Assembly: GCA_002099365.1 (NCBI GenBank)
Contig: MSED01000003.1
Span: 3,224,001 to 3,288,000, forward strand
Direction of reading: 5' to 3'
Origin: Phialophora verrucosa
Lineage: Eukaryota; Ascomycota; Eurotiomycetes; Chaetothyriales; Herpotrichiellaceae
Length of the DNA: 64,000 bases
In this document: piece after piece, positions 12,001 through 19,800 of the stretch
Numbering within the stretch: the first letter of the stretch is position 1
Layout: every line of letters starts with the position of its first letter
Program-made: the position numbers and the translations under genes
Notes under the pieces: model-generated
Database searches by the model: none
Told to the model about the DNA's origin: nothing
What the model saw: only the letters and a program-made list of their open reading frames with translations

Positions 12001-12025
12001 AGCAGTACACTGCTATATCTTCCAT
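1..12025 (-). CDS. MDN1: Midasin (AAA ATPase of pre-60S ribosome assembly), 3' end missing
   Basis: Midasin is a nuclear dynein-like AAA+ ATPase. It strips assembly factors (Rsa4, Ytm1) from pre-60S particles. The frame is open without a stop from ATG 12025 to the left edge, about 4008 codons, and I see no intron. Six P-loops stand in order: GQASSGKT (about residue 337), GETGVGKT (665), GPTSAGKT (1098), GETGCGKT (1387), GSPGVGKT (1765) and GPSGGGKT (2073). All those I checked are in one frame. Walker B-type motifs such as LLDEINLAP and VLDELNLAP follow. An N-terminal domain of about 330 residues precedes AAA1, and everything after about residue 2350 is the long helical linker. The Asp/Glu-rich tail and the MIDAS domain that binds Rsa4 should lie beyond position 1, since yeast Mdn1 has 4910 residues. 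The start gives MEDIAVYC and is the first ATG of the frame I could find. Confidence 0.96.
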   Translation of the reverse strand, partial: MEDIAVYCSWADVQLQEDHSFLRAVPTEVRSLILQATPPHYLNIVANTVRDRRYADALFPLYKPLFPELLARWDAETSSSNLSEIISTLSCLARVLPLAPYLRPHVTSLLRTVELRHWLFDLQDSDPEPEDDAVQSLLLSLFRFLSWDRDMLSGTVAPLFLSSFLQHPSLPLRYMAIQCLCMIMHFSDAYSEDLVQTYIRVPYMPEKWGRPKTGEREYPVTGDWTGPISGEWEGRSIDYRHLKLWEEKRWKDLAKAATRVEKSWQSLSQPHATTRQLNSVDLSPNTASIGGVLHPRSPERSPPTPESAFVLTATAKRNLHQLGQCLLDPNPILISGQASSGKTSLVHEAARLLGQQASMITLHLNGQTDAKSLLGMHTSSADGTSFTWQPGVLTKAIQQGRWVLIEDIDRAPAEVMGVLRPVLENGELFLPGRKEKIRPKAGFRILATMRTSAQSFSTTPSQYSWLLNPRLWSTVETSPYPSEEVEALLRARYPSAAVFITMVLRTHENLIRSYDVHHSLKGLQTRQPTLRDLLNLCRRIVRRLRIHGPVSESTALPEQTKLDIFKDAVDCYAGYLNSEELHELVAGSIAASMAISPQQMRFSLNEGLPSVVENNEMIQVGRSTLHRIPSRRRQPKRAAFALTTSARRTLDRIAASAECSEPTLLVGETGVGKTTLVQHVANLVGQTLTVVNLSQQSEAGDLLGGLKPVTTRSLIIPVVEKFNSLFDDTFSNKRNERFQIAIAKAIAKQNWPRLMILWEQAVQLAATVLQVVDAPSADGVARPSKKRKLEASTEVLRHRWADFSENFKQIRSFVDHGDRTHTFAFIEGRLVQAVREGHWVLLDEINLAPSDTLDHIVGLLRNGDEGRPALLLAEKGNIETVEAHPNFRLFAAMNPATDAGKKDLPPGLRSRFTEIYVTSGDDNSEDLTKIIHTYLGSQLDSDNRAALDLAKSYLALKKLNEEHQLTDGAGETPHFSIRSLVRCLLYVSQHGASLGLRRAMYEGFAMSFFTVLSRTSEDLALPHLERHLLSNIKNRKAFFRQQPKIPHEGEDFITFRHHLVKKGPGSPDLQPHYIRTPSVERNLLNLARAASMGRFPILLQGPTSAGKTSMVEYLAKLSGNKFVRINNHEHTDLQEYLGSYVSDTEGKLVYQEGVLVHALRYGHWIVLDELNLAPSDVLEALNRLLDDNRELLIPESQEIVRPHPNFMLFATQNPAGLYGGRKRLSRAFRNRFLEIHFDDIPEKELEVILRERTQIAPPFCAKIVAVYKSLSLLRQSSRLFEQRNSFATLRDLFRWASRPVDDWQSLAYHGYLLLAERVRDPAERAAVKRTLEKEIKVELDENVLYGMPKIPDCVRQPGPLVWTPAMRRVFVLVAEALKNKEPVLLVGETGCGKTQICQVIAEAFQRPLAIYNAHTNTETGDLVGSQRPIRNRSDLATDVSANWRALIQLGADDSMLADLDVDQIIQEFARLDKALYDPRAVEQVRSSIGAYQALFAWSDGSLVRAMKRGEHFLLDEISLAEDSVLERLNSVLEPSRTILLAEKGSIDNLVIAHPDFQFLATMNPGGDYGKRELSAALRNRLTEIWVPPLSREADILPILQQKLEPARRHLAGKMLNFASWFRAEFHGATFQNIALRDLLAWSEFVNRAGSLPEALAFSHGAFMVYVDSIGANPAGMTSLGTTDQDQSRQKCLDCLQSMVDLDVVEQYRQTPGLSTTDDHLGVGSFSLPRAVGADRNTPELVFDAPTTLRNTMKIVRALQMTRPVLLEGSPGVGKTAIVTALAQACGKSFTRINLSDQTDLMDLFGADVPSDNDEVGKFSWQDGPLLQAMQCGGWVLLDEMNLASQSVLEGLNACLDHRREVYIAELDKSFACHPDFALFAAQNPHHQGGGRKGLPSSFVNRFTVVYADAFQHEDLMRICQVRYPDVDHDQQRALIDTVIRVGNAISHSASFAQGGPWEFNLRDANRWLRLCADEPAVPMSYHLRTILVQRFRNPSQQEMILKEAEAVLGGITPQSFYSNITRSDLQVGTAFLPRDSVLQNAQSPNAVLTVAQLPAANSIITAVARNWPVILVGPSGGGKTTLLRYLAAAAGVELIEFSMNGDVDAMDLVGGFEQYDSHRVVASFQDQVKQVLRRRIAASTEIKDNAETQRQLLKVWQYFGGDDLKIEDILMPLAELARLLPEVEASLQKYSESLQPTGHNGFRFVWNDGVLVDAIEKGSWLVLDNANLCNPSVLDRLNSLLEPDGLLTISEQHNGGDGTRVIKPHPNFRIFMTMDPRYGELSRAMRNRSLEVFLPNDHEAQFKAGPVKYPLSSAISRLRHLYEATSHSSPPQIIQAAIDNLTLEDMKLTFAPLCTLLDIQDIKALRVEPDILTLSRGLSGFDTIAEIDQRWPQLAVLNEPLILLHGCKDYAKIFTRSWYVARRMVEINTLIVDARSRAGTVALKNKTILERSASDRDTREKKPGTFPAVAGIVLALLEHITEFLRNSFYGPEIQPETVLGRVVACEPLLIFTQQILDLYNNKTLDTARFHAYMEIGAQMVVDLERTFPHLAAALSGALQDLSVGDHVLTTGFGLQLMWPVFRPRTAATHSQLHVQLRLEVVIARFDQICRSLPQSRSSLSAVRSNLRRAYRSIIESEQPESSLQVLEEAVTGLEAQARKGYKLEGKFEDVMQFIHGVITLQSQGDLPDADLLTMFMPEPDKPLLGVGEEEPVPTSLARLSSIEARALRSGGSIGEGLIEQLLAVQKQPLAMLSHAKEELQVLARVLTSHSNLFGNLIRPVAECLRLVLGGMMFSLRDLLAPEAQACLPEQGSPNLTGLAAISLEDTIIKQAMRHHNLDRFRDVYGRFIHPVIIHLTKDGSEFGSLGINELKTCLINLSLAGLILMVPDKLFDPAMCPTIAHDLHERRVVALQNIIEGQKAFHLQLTGQDTALLIRVLDQALVDMGTSSPQRAVLRPSKEEQFKLQEVFNRIVNVILRHGNAGAAPSIQQGSAEWIGQWSSLQGRSNIKIIIERIEKVDRTYDDFAKPVLWFLKCLYQGLELEAVDESGVRAGHAVGDLVMTTPLLSGDPPAVDHWTVNPASPSDIKMHWLRHINLRTTLAQKHCWLPVDEFLGILDSFYYEWKDRLTHDQAEAAAKSRYYTYRGDSAQVEEDDDREINEMFPRFDSDGGDTEAHKNEWDARATAVKLSELHQKIYSEQDPHGTMQAFILSAVETLSKHAETDASTPEISFIGLLPAILLQVDGKMAELDGSQDGHSFNIYADADITQSQKLFDLVHQIQSRFYTIQEKWPEHAVPAEVLSFCTEVLHLSFGDPVAKMLTKTEKLLEIVTQWQSVASREWSVHELIEKLSSQIISWRRLELLSWSRLLDEETRRHEQDAQAWYFIAYEAVIYNSRNFKFDDADPINYRTTLAQTLEEFLRSTTLGQYSSRLKLLHTLIKTLQEPGGHSQALQTITTSVQAVIEHYRRYEAGVEVSLRKGRSELEKALNEQIKLASWKDTNITALRESARRSHHKLFKIVRKYRALLNQPVVLGPPEEATGQISPPDAGVAELDWPWSSEEHIFAAVEQCRRRLQDWDQRPERLTKPLGAARSMQHLYLSKITDFDVQNEIITFRQDLTESFKELQVQTPGMLTEENAPFVRHLQERKRRLLADTLRAVAHMGFRRNLPTSELEKQSSTASILALPTHAAIEQRSPVASAADSTFHGLLDVMSQVRAARTEHSDDLTDGEVNRCVGLLEGLLSVTLGQRQAIPKQASDLAALRSQFALVQSVAASSSDELARSTTSSDNIQVVQARLAWLSGILAMGCRILKFQAEHGGLDLKDLITTIQAYMGQIEDLRKALDGLPDAPPGMAWKRSRDLLDGSVQLLSQIGSTLRDLQAKEPRIEFLLFKILVWTEGLPIVLNGVQDFQPEITLEEFDRNLKGAVDQIFVTLQRLSAEQPDLPRSEEDAGWLTKSDKDVAEGIRMLQIGRVARRIDQHVMSKLQSLSPADFEVAKNLLIIAMPIIKQF

Positions 12026-13470
12026 GGTTCAGGCGCTGCTGCAGCTTTCCGGTGTCTGCTCCTATGTTCTGGAGCGGGTGGTAAAGCGCAATGCAAAAGT
12101 TGTTTAGAGCGTGAATGTCGGGATGGATTTCGAGAAATCTTGGCCAGAAAAATCCGTCTCTAGTGTAGACCGTTTCGGGTATGGTCGCCGGGCACGTCGC
12201 CGCTTTAGACCTCGCTATCAGAAGCCTGCACCACCTTACTTCTCCCATGTTACCGTCAAGCACGTCGTCATGAGCGTCAGGCATGAGCACATGGGGTTTC
12301 GCTTTCTCGTGAGGAATAGAACGCCATGCGAAGGCACAGTACGAATGCTTTGAGTCGTGCTGGCTACGGTCTAGAGAGGGTACGCTAGCGCCTACCTTAG
12401 CGTTCGCGCCACCTTCCTCAAACCTACAGGATGCATTGCGCAGATGGCAAGTATTGAGGAATCCCCGTCACCATCACCACCACACGAAGACTTTATGATG
12501 CTCTCTGACATGGGCCGACACTAGAACGTGCTGTCATGTAGACTGGACGCATTAAACGCCCTCTCTGAGCTCCTCGCATCCTCGTCCATTCCGCGAGCGA
12601 CGGTTCCTAATTTTTCATCGACAGCCCAGGTCCGTCGAAGTTGTCAAGAATAAGCGGGTAGTTGGCATACGCATCCGCTGTCGGAGGGATGTCTTGGGTA
12701 TCATCACCTCATCACAAGATGTAAGATAGCGGAAGAGTAGAGAAGAAAGATATTTACGCATCGCAGTGTATCTCGTACTTGTACAGCAGACAACTTGGGC
12801 CTGGCCTAACCGGAAATAGTTAGCTCGGCGGCGTGCCTACCAGTAGCAGCCGGCATTAAGTGTATGATCTTCTACTGTGCGATCTTCTACTGTGCGATCT
12901 TCTACTGTGCGACTGCGTCCAAGTGGCGTACGGACTGCATCAGGCGAGGCTGGAACTACGTAGCACCTAGTCATCACCATCGAGCAGCTTTCTACAATAC
13001 GGACGGAGTACTGTGCACCCGCGCGGACTAATGTTGAATGTTTACTCTACAGAGTAGTTCTACAGAGTACTCTAACACTCTACTCCTACTCGTACGCCTA
13101 TTTTACTACACAGGAAGTAAGCACCGAGCGAGCATGGCATGGCATAATATAACTAAGTCTATGGACAAGTGAGCTGATCGCTATCATCAGGGCCGCACGC
13201 TTCTTGTGACAAGGCAGACATTGGGTATAAAAAAACTTCCCAAAAACATTCCAGGTCGCTTTAACTTTTAAGGACAGGCACAGGCAGGCAGTTAGGCAGG
13301 CAGGCAACATTCCCTCCTCTTTACATGACATGACGTCTCCGCACGCCGCAGACTATACAGGGGCTGGGTTTAAGCCCACACATGATACACAAAGAGACAG
13401 AGAACAAATGTACAACGCACACACACATGGGGAGAATCTATACATCAACAATCGTATCGTGTCATGCGCA
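12026..13470. other. Intergenic: MDN1 upstream region and FAR1-like 3' flank
   Basis: No gene is supported in these 1.4 kb. The stretch holds the presumed MDN1 promoter and, at its right end, the 3' flank of the FAR1-like gene. It contains a 15-bp tandem repeat (listed separately), short CAGG-rich repeats near 13262-13306 and a CGGAGTAC motif at 13004-13011. Small open frames here have no recognisable content. Confidence 0.6.
12866..12912. repeat. 15-bp tandem repeat, 3.2 copies
   Basis: The unit GATCTTCTACTGTGC occurs three times without mismatch (12866-12880, 12881-12895, 12896-12910) and then breaks off. It lies about 840 bp upstream of the MDN1 start codon, outside any coding region. Confidence 0.95.
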
Positions 13471-16400
13471 TTACTCTTCAGTCAGCGCGTCGTCCCCTGC
13501 CTCTCGCCATTCCCGGGATTGTTCGGTGAGTCTCTTGACTCCGCTTAACCGCTCGGCCCAGATGGATTCCGAGGCCGTTCGGAACGTGAACGCCCGTTGG
13601 GAGGATATGACGCCGATGGCTTGGAGCACGGCTTTGCGAGAGTCGCGCGAGAACACGGCCGGGTGGTTGATCCACTCCAGGCTGGCCTCGATGTCGGCAT
13701 CGAGCGCATTCATCAGGGTGTGGTCGACGTTGGCGGAACGTGGAATGGGTGTACTTGTGTCCGAGTGAGGGCTGTGGTCACGGCCGTGCTCCGAGGTGCT
13801 AGTTCTGGGACTCCCTTGCTTGGACAGGGGACTGTGGCGCTTGCTGATCGGATTACTCGCGCCCGCCGGGAGCGGCGGCAGACTGCCTTTACCCAGGCCT
13901 TTGAGGATGGTCCGTGTTTCATTGAGCAGGTGATGTGCCCGTTCATGCTGGCCACGGTGAACGAGAGTGAGTGCTCGGCTTAACATGTCTGACGTCAACA
14001 GCTCCATCCGTCGTTGGACGATGGACGGATGAGGAGGGATGGGAGGCGTCGGTGGTCTGCCATTCTGTCGGGAGCGTCGGTTGGATGGTAACATGGTGAT
14101 GGTGAGTAGTGATGGCCGCGGTAGCTGGACCATGGAGTCGTCTCGCTGTAGGTCACTGAACGACAGATCAGCCTGAAGCAAGGGCAACTCTTCCACACTC
14201 TGGACCCTCTGGTCGTCCGCGTCAACGGAGCCTCCCAAAGCCTCGAGGCCCGACACAATCGATTCCCAAGCATCCTGCGGAGCAGGCTCTGAGGTGGAGG
14301 TATCCGGGTCGATCACTAGTTGGACGAGCACGTCTCGCTTGTCGCCGAAGTGGAGGTCACCCAACGTGGCTTCGGCGTCCCGACCGGTGGCTCTCTTCGT
14401 CGTTTGCAAAGCGCCATTGATCTTAACAAATTTCGCGGGCGAACCTTCAGGCAGTTTGAGCCTCAATCTCACATCCTGGTGCGAAGTCGATTGAAGCGCG
14501 CCGAGGACTCCCCCAGCGCACTCGCGTAGCATCATCCAATCTTTGACGTAGAGATATGAGGCCTTTGTGCGGTTCGACAGCTCGAGCATGCTCTCGGGTT
14601 TGTGGGTGAGTCCTAGGCCGAAGGAATAAATGCCGACCCTACAACAGTTAGCGAGATGTCACATACTCGACCAGACACGACTTACTTGGCGGCTTCCGCC
14701 CGTTGGACGACGAAATCAACGCCGTCGATTTCCGAGGTCGATGAATCGCTGATCAGGAGGATGGTCGAGATGGGGTTTGCCGCTTTGCGCTGCATCAACA
14801 GATCCATCGCCACGTTGGCACCATCCACCACATCCGCACGTAGGCTCTTCTGTCCAACAGGTCGGATCGAGTTCAGCACTTTGTTCCACCCACCCCATGT
14901 CTTGGTTGTCATCCCAACAACCGGGACTCCGCCGCCACTCGAACCAAAGGTGACGAGACCCATCCGGTCCCGGTCGCCCAAATTGTGTACGAGGAATCGG
15001 AGAGTGTCCCTGAGCAGAGTGATCTTCAGTCCTTGCATGGATGAGGATACCGGAATGACGACCACGATATCGATCGGTACGTGCAGAGAGGGTGCCACGC
15101 GTCGGTCGACAACGTTCTTTGGCATCGAGTACTCCGTGGCTGCGGTCGTTGCAGATTTGGGGCCGCCGTACGACGACGCCACGGAAGGCACTCGTCGAAC
15201 GTGGCGGTTTCGCTGACTGTCATATTCTTCGTCGGTTCCGGAGGTATCTTGCTCGTAGTCGGAATGGAAACGCGGAGAGGGCTCGCTGTTGTGCAGGTCG
15301 CGTAGGGCACGTTGCCAGAGTTCCAACTGTTCTCGTTCCGGGAATAGGAGGTGGAAGGTTGGCAGCTCGGCGACTGACAGATTCAAGGTTAAGATGCCAT
15401 CGTCCGGAGACGCGTGTACCTGCCTCAGGTGCTTTTTGATTAGGATCGAACCCTTGAGAGTGCAACGGGTCAGTTTGCGGCCCGAATCGGTCATTGGAAG
15501 AGGCTGAGCATTCTTCTTTTCCTTGACGCAGATGAGCATCTCGCCAAACAAGTAGCACTCGAGTTCCTGCCATGAGTGACGGTCTTTGCCCACGCGCACG
15601 ATCCCATGCAACCGGAGCTTTCCGAACCTCTGAAACTCGAGGCCGTGCCAGTTGTCCACACGCATCCGAAGCTCGTGGGTAATTTCTTCGAGGACGTCCG
15701 GTGACTCGTAATTTAGCGAGGGCTGCTGGATATCTCGCTGTCTATGAATTGCGGTAATGCCCACCCCTGAATCGCTAGGGAGCGGAGGAACCGGGGGCGT
15801 GTGCTGCTGCGCTTCATCCATCTGACCATGCCATTTTCCTTCAGGGACTTCAACTGTCACGAGGCAGGTGACGGTCTGCTGCTGACGCGACCGCGTCAAT
15901 GTCGGATATTCACTGCGGACGGTGACAATGGGGGCGGGAATAGGTGGCTTCGTGTCCTTTACTTGGGCGCCTGGGACCGAAGTTTCCATGGCGTGAAGGT
16001 CGTAGTCGTGCTTCCGGGGTGGGTGACTGCCATGGTCGTTCGTGTAGTCGGCCGAGGACGCATTGCCGCTGTCATTGCGGGAGTGCGTCTGGATTCCCGG
16101 GTATGCATGACCAATTCCAAGTCGTTCAATGCGCATCCGCTGGCTGTCTCGACTGTCGCGGTTCGAGGTCTGTCGGCTATCTCGATCGGTGGTCGTTCCG
16201 CGAGCGCTGTAGGAATCGTCCTGGGGAACTTGTCGGCCAGCATCCCAGGGCATTGGCGTATTCTGTGAGCTTCTGGGTGATGCGACGTCCTTGGAGGCGA
16301 CCGCTCGAACCATGTTACTCAACTTGGCTGTGGCTGATGTTAGAGAAAGAGTCAGGTAAGCGGGAGGGCACAACCTACTCAGATCGAGTATGCTCCCCCC

Positions 16401-16868
16401 GCGGAAGGAATCCAGGCTGAGGGGAGCATCGCATTTCGGGCAGTATTGGGAGTCCGAATCTTTAATGTACTCGTAGAAGCATGCTTCATGGGCGACATGG
16501 CCACACGAAAACTGCAGCACCCTCTCGCCCCTCAATGTATGCTCCAGCAGCTCTTCGCAAGCGGCACATTCTCCCCCAACAAATGTTCTCTCTCGCCGGG
16601 ATCGTGCGCGGTCCGTGTCGAGCATGCCGGCCATGGGATGCCCAGCTCCCGGAACGCTGGTCGTGGGCGACGGAGGGGCTCGCGGATCCCTCGTGCTCGT
16701 GCGAGGGCGATGGTCGTTGGGCGTATGCGGCCTACCCAGCGTGCCGGAGGTGATGCTGGACTGCTTAAAAGGTGAGCTGTGGGCAACACCACCCAGCGAC
16801 GAGCTCGCGCGAGGAGGGAAGCCGTCGTGACGGGCCCGCGAGACCTGGTCTGGGAAATGCAAAACCAT
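13471..16868 (-). CDS. FAR1/Ste5-like scaffold with RING, PH and vWA domains
   Basis: A RING-H2 finger (about residues 98-150, with CAAC, CGHVAHEAC and CPKC) is followed by a PH-like domain (about 415-540) and a von Willebrand A domain (from about 600). This order is that of fungal Far1 proteins, the pheromone/MAPK scaffolds from which yeast Ste5 arose. The C-terminal tail is Ser/Pro-rich. Exons: 16868-16379, 16327-14686 and 14638-13471, giving 1099 residues. Intron 2 (14639-14685, GTAAGT...TGTAG) is certain because it restores the frame. Intron 1 (16328-16378, 51 nt, donor GTAGGT, branch CTAAC, acceptor CACAG) keeps the frame either way. Removing it joins LDL to TKLSNMVRA cleanly. The vWA metal site is degenerate: PVSSS stands where DxSxS is expected. 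The start at 16868 is the first ATG of the frame, but an extra upstream exon is possible. A role in mating or hyphal-fusion signalling is inferred from the family. Confidence 0.85.
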
Positions 16869-19800
16869 GAGTCAGTCGGCCCTGTCCTGCGCTTTGTCTT
16901 CGCTGACACAGGAGGGTCTTTTTGCAGCGAAGGAGGAAAAGGTGGCAGAGGTCTTACAGTGGGCCGTCTTGGGGTCGTTGGTGTTTGTCCGAGACTTGGA
17001 CGGAGGTCGATTCAGAAGTCCCAGTTCATACAGGTTTTCGGTAGTCTCTCTCGACACCTCGGCGCTGGAGTAGGAGCGGTCGTGCCTGGGCATGGAAAAG
17101 AGGTGCCCGGCCGGCCGTGCTCTCCTCTAGCGTCCAGCCAATTTCATCAGAGGGAAGATCATGAAGAACTAGGGGGATCGGTAAGCACGTGGACGCCTCT
17201 CAATTTGATTCCTCTGTGGACACTCGGGAGACGGGGAAGGAGAGTGAATTGAGAGGGGTTGCAATGGCTAGAGGAAAGCTGGACGTGGATGTTGCTGGGA
17301 GGAAGTCGTAGGACTGCTGCAGCTGCAAATTGGTGGATGCCTCTGCTTCTCAAACCGAGTCAAACCGGGTCTGGGTTTGGTGGGGACTACTACACAGTCT
17401 GCGACCAGCGACCACGAGCGCTCTAGCACTGATACCATGAGCCGCGATCGATTCTTGAACAATGACCGGCCTGGTGGATGCGTGCCATGGCGCAACCTTG
17501 GGGGTGCTCCACTGTTTCTGACGGCGGAGGTCATGTCAAGAGCATGACAAGACTGCGACTGTGCGCAGTGTGGAGAGGAGCAGAGTTCAGGCACTTCAGC
17601 ACTTCGAGACTGGGAGCGCAATGGTGCTGCACCGGAGCGCCTGGGACTATGCCTGGGCAGGAAAGACATGCAGCCGGCGGCTTGGGACCGGCATTAGGCG
17701 CAATAGGCGCAAGGGCCAGCCAAGCAAGGTACCCCCCTCGGCCCTGGTCAGGCTTCGGACGGTGCTAGCGCTGCATTGGCCCGGCTGCGATGGAGCCCTT
17801 GCGGCCCCTGTGGTGTCCGTCTCCAACATCTCTGCCTCGAGTCACGTAAGGATCTGCGCCCGGCCTGCTCGAGCAGGAAAGGAGCAGATGCAACGATTGT
17901 CTCCCGGGGCGTACCCTGAAACCAACCTCTCAGGGTCGAGGCGTCGAGCTTGTCGCCTCGGCCTAGCTGCTGCACCTTGTCCACCGCGCATGACAGCGGG
18001 AAATGACAGCGATTGATGACAGGTCAAGGCCGACGGGTGCACGAGCTGATATGCTTCAGTCGGGTTGGTGAAGATGTAGTCAACCAGGCTTACACCCAGC
18101 AAGGTACACCTGGCCGTGCAGCAGAGGGCCAAGTTGAAATATCGAAATGTCATATGTAAGGTACAGTGTCCTGCCCCAGCGGCCAAGATGTACGAGTAGT
18201 GCGACAATACAGACGCCTGCAGCCAGGGCTGGTGGAGCAAGGTGAAGATCCTTCGGCATGACTGCAACAGTGCTTCAAGTCGTGGAAACGTCCATGCTGG
18301 GAAAGAAGTGGCTAATAGTATCATGGTTGACACCACGTTTTCTTTCACCCCCCCAAATCCTCCGCCGATCGATAAAGCATGATGTTGACTTGCAGAAAAG
18401 GAAGCGAGTCTTACGGAGGAGAGCGTGTCCGAGTGTGCTGTGCTCCATCTCCCAGTGGTGCCCGGAGCCGACGATGATGTAGGACCAATGCTTGCTTGTC
18501 GTCCTTCTCGATCGAAAGCGGAGGATGAGACTGGCCTCGCTCCTGGCTTGCGTGCTTCTCCAGCTATCCGAGATCCTGCCGGGGCATAGTACGGGAGTAT
18601 TGTATCTGCAGATAGCCCAGACTGTTCCTGAACGTTTTGTTTGCCTATCTCCACACGGTCCTATGTACAACAGTGACAAGCTGCAGCAGAGCCATCATGC
18701 TAACGAGGCATGATCCGTGGTAGGGAGCAAACACTCTACGAATTACGACTCGTACATGTTACGCTCCCGCCTACCCAACAATCAACCACGGCCCCTTCTG
18801 GGGAAGGCTCATCCTCACTTTGCTTACTCGTACAGCCGAAGCCGGGGGTCCCCTGCCGCTGCCATATGGGAAGTGTGACCTCAGCCGGGGGAACCTGCAT
18901 TTCCAGGTTTTATATACCCAATACCCTTCGCCCCTCGAGCAAACATGGAAGGGACCCTACAGCCGGACATTTTCACGAGCATCCGGCGCATGCCTTTCCT
19001 TCCTGGTGGAAAACTCTGTGGAAACGGGAATTGATGCCAGGCACCGCCAGTGATGCTCGAGCTCGCCTGGTTTAACCCACTCCCAAGATCCGCGTAATGT
19101 GGCGCACAAGCCCAACACGACGGACCCCAATCAGAAGTCTTCCCTGCGCAGGCTGATGCAGCCGCCTGAATTCATCGCTCTGTATACACAACACAGTCAC
19201 CGCTGTGTTTGGACATACGTAGTAGGGCTCGACGGGAGGGGTTTTGATTCGTCCGTCTCGACAACACCTCCAGTACAACAAGTCCGCTCACTCACTCTCT
19301 TCCCTTCTCGGCCTCGATCCAGAGCTTCTTGTTACAGTATGGCTCGCTCAATGGCATGGGCACTCGGGGAAGCGGCTATCTAGTGTTCGCATGGCCTACC
19401 GATCCAGTCCTCCAATCGGCGGCCACAGACTGGCTGCCCAGAACGAAAGGGTTTGGGGTTTCTCAAACTCCCGGGACAGCCTAGAAAGTACTATAATCGA
19501 CGAAGGGTTCGTTTCAGCACGCACATGAACTTCACCCCTTGAGCCGTGCAGAGTCTATAGGCGAGACGGCGAATGGGCGACACGTCGTTTGGGAGGGAAT
19601 CTTGTCCTCGATGATAATAAATTGGCCTTTGAAACACGCAGAAGACTCGGCGAAGGGATAGCATGGCAAGCCACGCCCTCTTGGGGATACTTTTCCCAAC
19701 GCCTGCAAATCCAAAGGCGTCTATCCAGTATATTGACTTTGTGGCGCTCAGGCTTCGATTGTTTTCGTCATCTCTGAGTCTGCCCATCCGCTGTTTTCCT

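Noticed and set aside
17842..18654. 270-residue open frame on the minus strand
   Set aside because: It begins at GTG, has no domain, and its composition matches random GC-rich sequence; no splice signals or neighbours support it.
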